From positions 12,207,501 to 12,271,500 of the forward strand of contig CALZFC010000006.1 in assembly GCA_945643635.1 (NCBI GenBank): a DNA stretch of 64,000 nt. The letters run 5' to 3'. This document shows, piece after piece, positions 10,765 through 21,222 of the stretch (position 1 is its first letter; every line of letters begins with the position of its first letter). The notes below the pieces were generated by a model. That model had not been told where the DNA came from. It worked only from the letters and a program-made list of their open reading frames with translations, and searched no databases. Position numbers and translations under genes: made by a program. The stretch comes from Allodiplogaster sudhausi (Eukaryota; Nematoda; Chromadorea; Rhabditida; Diplogasteridae).

Positions 10765-13700
10765 ATGGAGCGGCCCCCGCCAGCGGATGAGGGAGACTTC
10801 TGTCCGCGAAGTAACAAATTCGTAGGGGAGGCCTTCGGGCCTCCGAACATTCGAGTTGTCTTCGCCGGTGCTGAACAAGGTACCCTGGATGTTCATATGC
10901 TCTCTATTAATAATGTTAAAGAATTAAAAAATATCTGTATATTGTGCGTATGAAATGGGATATTACAGACAGCAAAAACCGAGAGGATCGAATAATTCTT
11001 CTGTTGGGCGGAGACCGAGAGGAGAAAGCTGGTATCATAGATGTCTTATGCAATTTCTTCTATGGAGTCGACAAGGACGACCAATTCAGATGTCACATCG
11101 CAGATGAAGTGAGAGGTTGAGGATCTTCCTCGCTCTCTCGCTTTCGTTCTCTCTCTCTCTTTCTCCCTTCTATCTCTTTCTCTCTCTCTTCTCTCTCACT
11201 CTTTTCTCGACCCTTACTCTGCTTTCTCCATCTCCTTTTCCATTCTTATGCTAGTTAGTTCAGAAATTTGACGCTTCAACCCCGACAAAGGCTGTGATCT
11301 GCTATGTCTTCAATGAATCACGCATGAGTTTCCGTCCAATTGTCGTCGATGTCAAGTGAGAATATGTAAGCCCTTGAAGGAGAACGGTCATCAAAAAGTA
11401 ATAACATCCCTTCGAGCCTTCATTTCCTAGTTCACTTTCCAGTCCGTAGAAACCCGCTTCCAAAAAGAATTGAGAAAATGATAGGATGGCAAAAACGTTC
11501 ATTAAATCGTTCGGCGACCGTACTCGTTTAAAGCTTCTCATGCGAATTTTTAAGCTGTATGCACATAAATGCTAATTGTTCAGTACAAATCTTTTTAAAT
11601 AAAAAAAAAGCAATAACTGTTGCAGAGATGGAGACAAGGAGATGCTGGCGGGCTGGCTGGAACAGAATCCACGACTGCGGATTGACTTGGTCTGCGTGCT
11701 TATTAACTCAAATGGTAGACTTCCTCATGGACGAGAAGAGTCTCTCCACCAGGTTGTTGCATCTGCACGTTGTCTGCCTTTCCTTTTATCTTCTGTTTCT
11801 ATCTCGCCCTCTCCCTCATCTCTCGATTATCTTAATGCAGATTCCCTTGTAGATGTTGTCGTTGCTTCCTTCTTGGTTGCATTCCAATCTTGTGGTTCTC
11901 CTCACCAATTGGAATGGTGGTGCCCCTCCTCTTCCTATTCTTCGTCGTCTTTCTCTCCAGGACCATCCAGCCTTCAAAATGAACTGGTCAACGCTTTTTC
12001 AGCGGAAACACGGTATTTCATAAAGTTCTCCTTTCATTGCTTGATTAATTTAGAAATGAAAATTTTCTCAACTGTTTTTTTTACCTCGTTTAATCTCCTT
12101 TACTGCATTTAGCTTGAAAGTTTGTCAGATGACTCCCTGAAAGAGTTCCTCCGTGCCAACTTCTGGGAGATGTCAGAGTCGAGTTTCGACTGCCTCGTAG
12201 AGCGACTGCAATCGCTTCCTCCGCAGTCCTACTCCGGCCTTGAGCCAGAGCCTCCTCGATTTAGGTAAAGCACCTTTTTATTATTTATACAATATTTCGA
12301 TTGCCCGACTTTAGATTATTGCTGCAACCGGAGAATGGATCCGAATCACAGTCTTCGTCGTCCTCTTCAACGTGGACGAGTGTCATTGAGAAGACTTCAG
12401 AGGACGCTTTGTTAAACTTGAGAAGAAACATCCTTCTCCGTTCTTTAGACAACGGTCTCGTTTAATCTTCCTTATGGACTCCATTAATGTTATCACCCGA
12501 AGCACTTGCTTCAGGTGAAAGAGATGGAATCCGCTCGACTTCATCACAGTACGATCTGCCCCCTCCGATCACTCTCTTCTCTACTGAAAAATCCACCACG
12601 CCTCGTACCAAAGTCAGCATCTTCCAGGTTCGAAGAATTTGGCGCAGATAAATCTTTGTAAAAGTTCTAACCACGCATCCGATATGTACATATGTACATG
12701 TATGTACACATTTCGCACATACATACATACATACATAGAGTCGTATATAATTGTAGACCTCATCGTCGACCGTGGAGGACCGAATCGTAGATAAACCCCC
12801 TGCGGGGCTGCCATCCGCATTGCAAACTTCTCCTCAGAAGGTCAGATTTTGATCCAGCGGCTGGATTCACGTATTTCCTTTCAGATTATCGTAGATGAGA
12901 CGATTTCAGTGAAGTTGGTGGGAAGAGAGAAGAGCGGCGAAGGAAGAGATGCGCACTTCCAGGTCTCTTTTCTTGCTTTTCCTTCCTTTCCACATCCTTC
13001 TCCTCCTCTTTCAGCAGAGTTCGGCGCCACTCGCCTCGCCTGCTTTCCAGCTCCGATCTCAGACCTTCCGCAGCGAAGATCTCTCGCCAGGAACTGCCAG
13101 GCCGAGTGTCATTCGGTACACCTCCACTTGTTCATTTGCTTTCTCTGAAGGAAAAGAAGTGAACATGACAGGTTTGATGGCACTTCCAATCGAGCAGAGA
13201 ACGAAGAGAAGAGAATCCCCTATCAGGCTCAGGTTTCTCTTTCTAGCCATTGAATGTCGCCTTCTTCTTACTTACAGCTTCAGATTAATAGAATTGGTTT
13301 CAGGAAGAGAATGACTCTTCCCCCACTCGTCACTTTCAGGAGGAGAATGACTCTTCCGCCACTCGTTACTTTCAGGTGGAGAATGACTCTTCCCCCACTC
13401 GTCACTTTCCTCTCCACGGCCAAATCGGAACTCTCGTGGACGTCGTCGGCCATTCTTCTCTTCAAGAAACGCACTATGTCACCAAGACATTCGTGAATGG
13501 AGCATTGCCACACCACGAGAGGTTCTCCGTTCATTCACGGAGCAGACCCATTCCTGCAACTATCAAACTTCTTTGTCCACTTTAAAAAGAAAGGGTACCA
13601 GGTCGCCGACAGAGAAGAGTTCGGAGAGCAGCCCTGGCAGTGTCGCGATGTCAACCCGACTGCACTCACGAGAACCTTCTGGAAGACGAGTCAGCCCACG

Positions 13701-15903
13701 CCCCATTGGAGACTCCCCCTCTATTAGGTGCATACTTACAGAAGTTTAGTATGTGAGGTTTGATTTTCCTTGAAACAAAGGAAGATGTATGTATGTAACT
13801 TGCATTTTTTCTGCTTGAAGATATCTGTACGACGAAGAGAGTCGCTCTCATTTTCCTCGACTGGATGAAGCTCCAAATCGACTATCACAGCTGTTGCCTC
13901 TTCACTCACCGTTAATCTCTTACTTGTCATAATTTCATATTTCATCTTCAACAAGGAAGGCTTCTCATTCTTGCAGAAATCCTCCCCAAATTCTAACCCG
14001 ACGCGAAACAGTAATCGAAGAGCCTTTCTATGAAAACCAGGCAGCAGTTGCAGAACAAAGGGTTCTCTCTTCTCACTATTTGCTTTAAAGCAACTAATAA
14101 TGGAATCAGAATAGATAACAACTCTATCTCATTTTATTTCCTTGATTTGACTAAAATAAAGAGAGAACTGAATGCATGAAGGAAGAAGTGAGGAACGGAG
14201 TCAGCTCTTTTCTCCGCAACGGAATCGGTCGGATGAGCAGGCACAAGAGGAAGTCCAGTGGCAGCGAACCCAAAGTGTCAGTGGAAACAACCATTTGTCG
14301 ACTCCAATTCTCTCTCATCTCCTATGTCTCTCTCTTTCTCTCGCATCCTCTCCCTCTCATCTCTCTCTCTCTCTGTCTCTCTCTCTCGCTCTCTCGCCTT
14401 CTCTTTCTCTTTCATTGCTCCCCTTATGAGCAAGTGGAATTCATCTCTACCAGATCTCCCCATCAAGTTGTCACTCCTGCTGCTACAATTCAAGAACGGT
14501 ATCAACACATCCGTTCTCCGTGTGATTTAAGGTGAGATCTCTCTGGTTCTTGTCATCTCCCCATTCCAAATAAGTCCTGAATTGTCTTTAGATCTCCAGG
14601 TGTAGTTCAGTCTCCTTCAATGCCAACATCGATTGCCAAGTCTCCTGAGATGGTCCGACGGGAAAAATCGTTGAGACGAGCCGGTGAAAATATTCTGAGG
14701 TTAACCTTTCTTCTCTCCCGCACTTCTCTGATTAATTTAGACATATGTACATATGTACTTGCATATCTGAAGCCCTTTTAGAGAATCGCGTGTTTCCGGA
14801 GCTTCCCCAGCCTCTCCAGCACCGGTATGAGAATAACTGTGTATATCAAAATATATTTCGATACATAGATTCGTTATTTTCTATTTAATTTTTAAAATAT
14901 GATTATAAATAACGTTGTTGAGATTGGGCAGAACAACATCCTCATCCCCAAAGCATGCGCCAATCTCACTCTCCCATCGTTGTTTCTCTGCACATGTCAC
15001 AGAAGGTCTCTTTCCTACTTTCTCTCTTCCTCTCTGCCGATCTCTGTCTTCTGCTTAAGGGAAGCCAGGAAGATGTCGGTCGAACTGGGGAAATTGCGAC
15101 GTCGGATCCACTGAGACCTCGCCCTCTTATTCATCGGCCTCGACAAATTGTAAATGTCACGAAATCTATTATCTATGATTTTAATAGTATTGCATAAAAT
15201 AATATTTGATAGGATAGTGTTTAGACAGCAGAAGAAAGAGTGCGAGAAGTTCCTGTGGTGGTGGAGAGGCCGAATCGACTCCTGCAAGGCGGAGAAGTCT
15301 CTGAAGCTTCTTCTGCACACCAATCTTCTCTTGTGAAGCGGTCTGCTCTTTCTCTCATTCACTTGGATGTATTCTTTGTTGTAGTGAAATGGAGGCGCAG
15401 CAAGGAAGGGCGGCTTCTCCTCCAACTGCACAAGCCGCCCCCTTGGCTACTGAGGAAGATGCTCCGCCCCCTCCTCCCCCTCACCAGCTTAGAAGTACAA
15501 CTAAGTTGATGCTTAATCACATACACAGCCATTGAATGTCTTGCCAATCTGCAGACTGGAAGGAGACAAGGAATGAAGAGGAGAAGCTGTATCTCATCGG
15601 CCTCGCTCCCCTCAAGTCTGTCATGAGTCCTTCTCAAGCTGATCTCTCTTACAGGTAAAATTTTGTTTCCACTTTTCTAATTTATGCATGCAGGCAGCAA
15701 TGGCCTTTCTATTTTACTTTCTCGACTTCGCTTTTTTCCACGGCACTTTCAGAATACGAAATCGAACATCTTACTGGGGCAATGAGTACCCCAGATGGAA
15801 GCTCAAGTTCTGGGCTGCGACTTTGATTCCTCTTTCTTTGGCTGCAATCCTCATCTTTTCTGCCCTTATTTGGCTTTTTTTGATCTCTTGCGATACGAAA
15901 TGA
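10765..15903 (+). CDS. membrane-anchored protein with degenerate AIG1-like GTPase domain
   Basis: About 26 exons. The GTPase part is solid: 10765-10879, 10969-11108, 11264-11355, 11626-11752, 11853-12012, 12129-12264 and from 12315. It resembles invertebrate AIG1-like P-loop proteins (QFRCHIADE, LVVLLTNWNGGAPPLP, HPAFKMNWSTLF, FWEMSESSF). The Walker A position reads LLGGDREEKAGIID, so the second Gly and the Ser/Thr are lost. The DTPG position reads VDVKDGD. It is probably a pseudo-GTPase. The last GTPase exon either stops at 12465 (306 residues) or is spliced 12454/12515 in phase into exons 12515-12627, 12757-12840, 12885-12962, 13015-13115, 13151-13232, 13304-13521, 13590-13727, 13821-13910, 13977-14061, 14205-14276, 14431-14531, 14592-14699, 14782-14824, 14932-15005, 15060-15149, 15225-15340, 15385-15494, 15555-15654 and 15753-15903. 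That part is a Ser/Pro/Arg-rich disordered region with a terminal helix (FWAATLIPLSLAAILIFSAL). The joins at 12454, 13232-13590 and 14824-14932 are uncertain. Confidence 0.72.
13304..13408. repeat. 36-bp tandem repeat, three copies, each ending in CTTTCAG-like sequence
   Basis: Copies at 13304-13339, 13340-13375 and 13376-13408, encoding (E/V)ENDSS(P/A)TR(H/Y)F(Q). The first two end in ACTTTCAG, which is itself a good 3' splice-site match. The true exon start inside the array is therefore ambiguous. Confidence 0.85.
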
Positions 15904-16100
15904 CTCTCTTGACTACCTCAACTTTGAAAATTTCTGATGACACTTGTTTTTTTCTCTCAAACATTGCTGTATATCGCCATTTTATGTTCCCTCTCTTTCT
16001 AAACTATGGCACAGCATAATGCTTTAATAGGATGAAAATATATTACTAACAAAATGATGCTAACAAGAACGAGCCTGATGAATGGATTGATAATGCGCAG

Positions 16101-16257
16101 GAACTCGGAAGGAGGTCGACTTCGTGTACTGTGTCCTCTGCCAGGTCCCGCGGCGCCGTGGTGGCATTGGATCCTCCCCGTCTGTTGTCTCTGCGTCGCT
16201 CCAGTCTTTCTTCTCTTACTAATTCTAACTCTAATACTTGTCGGTGTTCTCTCATGA
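16101..16257 (+). other. alternative last exon with a second transmembrane anchor
   Basis: Acceptor AATGCGCAG at 16092-16100. It is in phase 2, the same as the exon at 15753-15903, so both can follow the donor at 15654. It encodes NSEGGRLRVLCPLPGPAAP and then a strong helix (VFLLLLILTLILVGVL) ending at TGA 16257. The region between the two exons has no other coding signal. It could instead be an independent small frame, but matching phase and function argue for mutually exclusive terminal exons. Confidence 0.6.
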
Positions 16258-16363
16258 CATCTCTTCACTTGCTCACTCACTTTCTCTTTCACTCACTCGT
16301 CTAATCCTTGCAGCTGTGGCATTGCTTAGCTGACTGTTGCAGCAGTTCTAGTCGCCCACTAAG

Positions 16364-16369
16364 AATAAA
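16364..16369 (+). terminator. candidate polyadenylation signal
   Basis: AATAAA about 107 nt past the stop of the alternative last exon. A second AATAAA lies at 16532-16537. Confidence 0.5.
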
Positions 16370-16927
16370 GCAAAGCCTGGCTACCGTCGCTTCCAAACAT
16401 CGAAAGATGACTCATTTCGAATCTGCTCATTTGCTCAAAGGTCCTAGTCAAATAGAGTTCATAGTTTCTTAGGCTTTTTAAAATGCGTTGGATGCCCAGT
16501 ACTTATCCCGAAATGCCACACATGAGAGGAGAATAAAGTCACAAACACTTTATGGAGCCGTTAACAAAGTACAACGTAAATCATGCTAGCTTACGTCAGA
16601 TTCATACAGAAAGAAAAAACAAGAGATCATGACAACAAATAATTATAATAAAAAAACACAAACAACAACGAGCATACACTCGTATTCGTGCCACTTTTCT
16701 GACGGTAAATAAATAAGATTCTGATGCAAGGAAATTCGTTTTCTCACTATCCATCAACTTGAAAATCTGTTCCAATGGTGTTGATGAGAAAAGCTAGAGA
16801 CAAACGTGAAGGCATGATAAAATAATAGAACCTGGGAGAAAGGCATTGACGAACGTCATATTTACTGATTGACAAGCAATAAAAGTGATTAAGATTGACC
16901 CGGACAGCACTGTAGTTTTCCCTCCGC

Positions 16928-18301
16928 CTATGCATCGAAGAAGTCTGGTTTGTTGATATCTGAGTACGACTCCACCAGTTCCCTCGCACTCTCCGCCGCT
17001 TCCTCCATGAAATCGCTCGTGAATCCTGGCTCTTTCTCGAATCTGAATGGCAGCTTCGTATCCGTCTCTTTCTCCAAATGAATCCTCTTCTGTCTCCATC
17101 CTTTCTAATAGTTATTACCTATCAATGAATGCTCTTCTGCTTCTGAGCTTGTCGAACTGCCCAAGCACCCCTTGGAAGAGTGAAGCGATGTTCGTGTGAT
17201 TCGCCAGCATCAACCCGGACACCTGCAAATCGTTTCCATTCTTAACTCTCTAATCTTCTTCAAGTTAACAAAGATACCTATAACTTTTCTAAATAAAAAA
17301 AATTTCAAATGCCTGTTGTTTTGCGAATGAAAAACAGGTCAAAAAAGTATGGATAAAATACCAGCGGTATGAATGAAATGAGAAGAGTACCTTATAAGTC
17401 GGCTTGAGGTACGGAGACTGGGACGCCTTGAGGATGGTGAGAGGGTTGCAACGGACCCACGGGGCCAGGCGGATCATCTCCCGGTCGTGAATCTCGAACA
17501 GGTCACTTCTTTATACATTATTTTGCAAGTGCAAATAATCTAGTCATATGCATCAAGAAAGATACCTATAACAAAGGTACATTTATTTTGATCAATTTAA
17601 TAGTTTAAATAGAACAGTCTGTCACGAACTAACCATGGCATACGCATCGGAAATCTCGTGCTGCTCAAAGCCTCCCTGAAGAATAATCATTCCCGCCAGC
17701 AGGCAAGAATCATCGTTTGCCGTTCGCTTTGTGGACACCTTGATAAATAACAAATTAATGTCACTTCAATACAATAAGATATTATATTTGCTTAAAAATG
17801 TAAATAAACAGAACAAGAACACAAAATGGGAAAATATTTAAACAGCTGGAATGGTGTTCTCTTTGAAGGACACAAAATGAAAAGCAAGAAGAACAAACCA
17901 TCATAGAATCGGGACGGAGCAAGCGACGAACAATGTCGCGGACCGTTGTCTTCGACACGAACTCCTTCTGAGGATCAGCGATCGGAGAGAAACCTCAAGG
18001 CAATCCAATCACAACTGCTTCAACATAAGAAAACAGATTCACAGTTACTTTACGCGTCTATCATTCTAAATTCATCTGCTTCTATCCTAGAATACCACTG
18101 CAATCGTTTCTTTATTGGAACAATCTCGTTGGGATAAAAACATTTTCATCGAGATACCAGTTTGAATGAAGCGGAGTGGCGGGAACGGGCAGAGCAGACA
18201 GATCAGATGCTTCAGCTGAGTGTACATCGCAGAGGGGAAGCGAATCGTCGCGGTTGTCACCGACATGATACGGGAGACCTGTAGAGGAAATAGAGCTAGA
18301 G

Positions 18302-18346
<45 letters not shown>

Positions 18347-20253
18347 GAGGGAGTGAGAGTGTGAGACAGGGTATAAAAGGGTTGACAGGAAAGATCTTGA
18401 GAGAAAAGAAAAAAAGCTGAACCAGAAAGACCCAAGTAATCATACGAGAGTGTTGACGTGGTCGAAAGAGGGAGTGGCAACTCCGAAACGATCTGCAGCA
18501 ATTCTGTTCAGTGCCGTGTTGTCCAGCACCACCACGGAGTTGGCACAATCCTGGATATAATAATGTGACATACGCTTTGAAAGTCTATCGTCGAACAAAG
18601 ACTAATTTCAATTCTAATACCATTTCACGGAACATCAAATGTGAAGAAACAAAATGCCTCTTAAAGGAGGCAAAAACTCAATTTTTTTGCTATAAGGATG
18701 ATTCTGTGAATATGTCCGGATTGAGCTTGCGAAAGCATCAGCAAAAAATAAATTTACTAAACTAAAAGTTAGAGGAGTAATTTGCATCTGAAAAGAGTCG
18801 CCTGATCATGAGAGAAATATTAGTAATTTATACAGAACTTTAGATTTAATATTAGTCCGCTGACCAAATTACGGCCAAATAGGATTGACGAGCATATCAT
18901 GACCGAAAAGCGTGAAATTTCGTCATTCGGCCGTAAAAAAGACCGAAAAGCGTGAAATTTCGTCGTTCGGCCGTAAAATATATGCCGGCATATTCATGAT
19001 TCACCAAACGGACGCAAACCGCCAATTTGAAATCGCCCAATCAAACGCATGTTTTAATAGAAAAAGTTTCGAACAAGGATCTTGGCAAATTGCCAAGAAC
19101 GCGCGGCTCACGACTACGGTACTTGAATGAGTCGGCATTTCGTGCTAAGAGTTAACGACTTTCAAGCTCCTTTAACCTTGAGTCGCTGCAGAGTAAGTAT
19201 TGTGTTGTATGGCTGAACAATTACATCCGAGGCATCTTGGTCCCCGAACACAGAGTACGTTTGGATCATCTGCTTCGGATATCTAAAGAGGCAACTCTGT
19301 CTTCATAGGTTATATATTATAGAGAAAAGTACTAGTTCAAATCGAAGAAAAGCACAACCCTGCTTCCATTACAGTAACCGAATAACAACAAATTTGGTTA
19401 CTCAATCGCTTTTTCTTCTTCTTTGTTACCTTAAACTCCTCAAACACCTCTCCTTGATTTAGAATGAAATAGAAGTTATGGCGAAGACCTCACCGATCTC
19501 TGAGCTTCTCCAAGAGTCGCGAGCCCAATCCAGACCCAGTTCCACCGGACACAGAGTGAGTGAAGTTGAACCCTTCCAAGTAGGAGGACAGCTCCGCCTC
19601 CCGATCAACCATGTCGAGGATCTTCTCGAACACTTCGCTTAATTCCACGGCGATTGCAAGAAATGGGAGATGAAGAAGAAATTTGGAAAACAGCAAGTCA
19701 CAAGACTTGGTTGTCACATTTAAGTGCATGACGATAAAATTTATAAAGATAAATCCTACGATTAAGCAAATAGAGAAATGCGGAAGATGACCTTACTTCC
19801 CTTGAAGGTATCCACTTGCCCAGTTGTTTCCTGCACCACCTCCAGACTCAGAGAGGTACACATTCTCCTGTATTACCAAGTGAATGATAAACATGGCCCT
19901 TCTCAGAAAGATAAAGCAGAACCTTGGAGAAGAGCTTGGAGTAGTCGGATGTCAGGACGGAGTTGATGACCCGCGGTTCGAGGTCCACGAGCAGGGCCCG
20001 TGGCACGTAGTGGCCGTCGTCTGCCTTCAGATGCAATTCAGCGAATCGCACATTGGAGGAAGGGCAGTCCAACCTGGTTGAAGAAGACATTCTTGCTGTC
20101 ATCAAAGCTGCGTCTGCCGCCGGCGCCCTGGTTGGGTGGCCGCAGAGTGCCGTCTGGCAGCAGTCCGTGCTCGTCGCACAGCATCCGCCAGAAGCTGTGG
20201 CCGACTTGGTTGCCGCACTGCCCCGCATGGATCGAGATGATCTGCGAGCTCAT
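16928..20253 (-). CDS. gamma-tubulin
   Basis: Twelve exons, high to low: 20074-20253, 19923-20024, 19797-19867, 19494-19637, 19177-19282, 18446-18550, 18158-18278, 17899-17993, 17644-17738, 17391-17508, 17119-17222 and 16928-17093. All are in phase, about 468 residues. Family features seen: [20 protein letters not shown] at the start, [34 protein letters not shown], the nucleotide-binding [32 protein letters not shown] and [17 protein letters not shown]. It nucleates microtubules in gamma-tubulin complexes at centrosomes or equivalent sites. It is more divergent than usual, with an insertion after [15 protein letters not shown] and an unusual C-terminus ending PDFFDA. The last intron is just 25 nt (17094-17118). 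A 626-nt intron holds a duplicated palindromic element. Alpha- or beta-tubulin is excluded by the N-terminus and the VSGLM block. Confidence 0.95.
18901..18978. repeat. two direct copies of a 40-bp palindrome-containing element
   Basis: Copies at 18901-18938 and 18941-18978 differ by one base. Each holds CCGAA near one end, TTCGG near the other and a central GAAATTTC, so each can fold on itself. They lie in the largest gamma-tubulin intron. A related CGGCC-rich stretch precedes them at 18870-18880. Confidence 0.85.
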
Positions 20254-20430
20254 CTCTCGCTCTCTGCCTTATGAGTACTGAAGGAGAACCGCATGAATAC
20301 TCATATAACATGGATTAATAGGGACAGGTTGGTGCCGGTGGTAGGAATAGCGGTTGCGTAACCCGCGACATGAAATTGCAAAGTGTCGCGAGGGGGACCG
20401 GCCAGCAGAAAAAGAGAGGAAGAAAAAGAT
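20254..20430. promoter_or_regulatory. shared divergent promoter interval
   Basis: Only 177 bp separate the start of gamma-tubulin (minus strand, 20253) from the first ATG of the next gene (plus strand, 20431), so both promoters should lie here. No clear TATA box or CCAAT box was seen. A short open frame beginning at ATG 20370 (MKLQSVARGTGQQKKRGRKR) overlaps this interval and the first exon. It is probably incidental. Confidence 0.45.
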
Positions 20431-21174
20431 ATGCCCTCAAGGGCCTTGTACCTGCCACGCAAGAAGGCTCGAGTGTGCCCGAACACCGAGAAGATCTACC
20501 AAACGGAGAAGCCTTGCTACTTGCAATTCAAAAACAATAGTACTCTTAGTCAACAATTTTCATTCTGTAGTGCGATCGGTCAAGTTCATGATTCCGGCAG
20601 GAGCTTCTAATTGTAGAACAGAATGCGTGAAGTATATTTGATATTGTGGGAGGGGCACGACTTATAATTTAACAAATTATATTAGCTACATGACACAAGT
20701 TCAACTAAGGACTGAGGATCACATAATTAAGGAGAGGTGGATAGCAACGACTAATGGAAATGGCTGAGCATTCCTAGCCAATAGTTGTGCTTCCTATAGG
20801 AAGTCACAGAGGTTCTATTTACCACAAGACAACTTTTACGGTTTGCCTCTTCTGCAGAAGCTTCTGCATATGCATGTGCTCTGCCATCCCCTTTGCATTG
20901 AAATCTGCGCTTCTCTGATGTTTGAAGCTTAAATTAGGCTTAATCTTCGAATATCTTTTTCTTGACCGATTCTCTTCTGTTTCATTTTCTTGTTCTGTCT
21001 GACGAGATTTGTCATCCACTTCATTATCTTCCTTCATCCTCTCTTCTGTTTGCACTAACAAGCATGGCTATCTCTCTCTCCATCGCTCTCTCTTATCACT
21101 GTGCTCTCTCGTGTCCACTCGCAAGGGGGATGCCAGTGCACTTTGCGCTCTCCGCTCATCATGTGTCCATGTCG

Positions 21175-21222
<48 letters not shown>

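Noticed and set aside
20370..20540. 56-residue frame with an AT-hook-like KKRGRKR
   Set aside because: It overlaps the better supported exon 20431-20578 in another frame. Kept only as a note.
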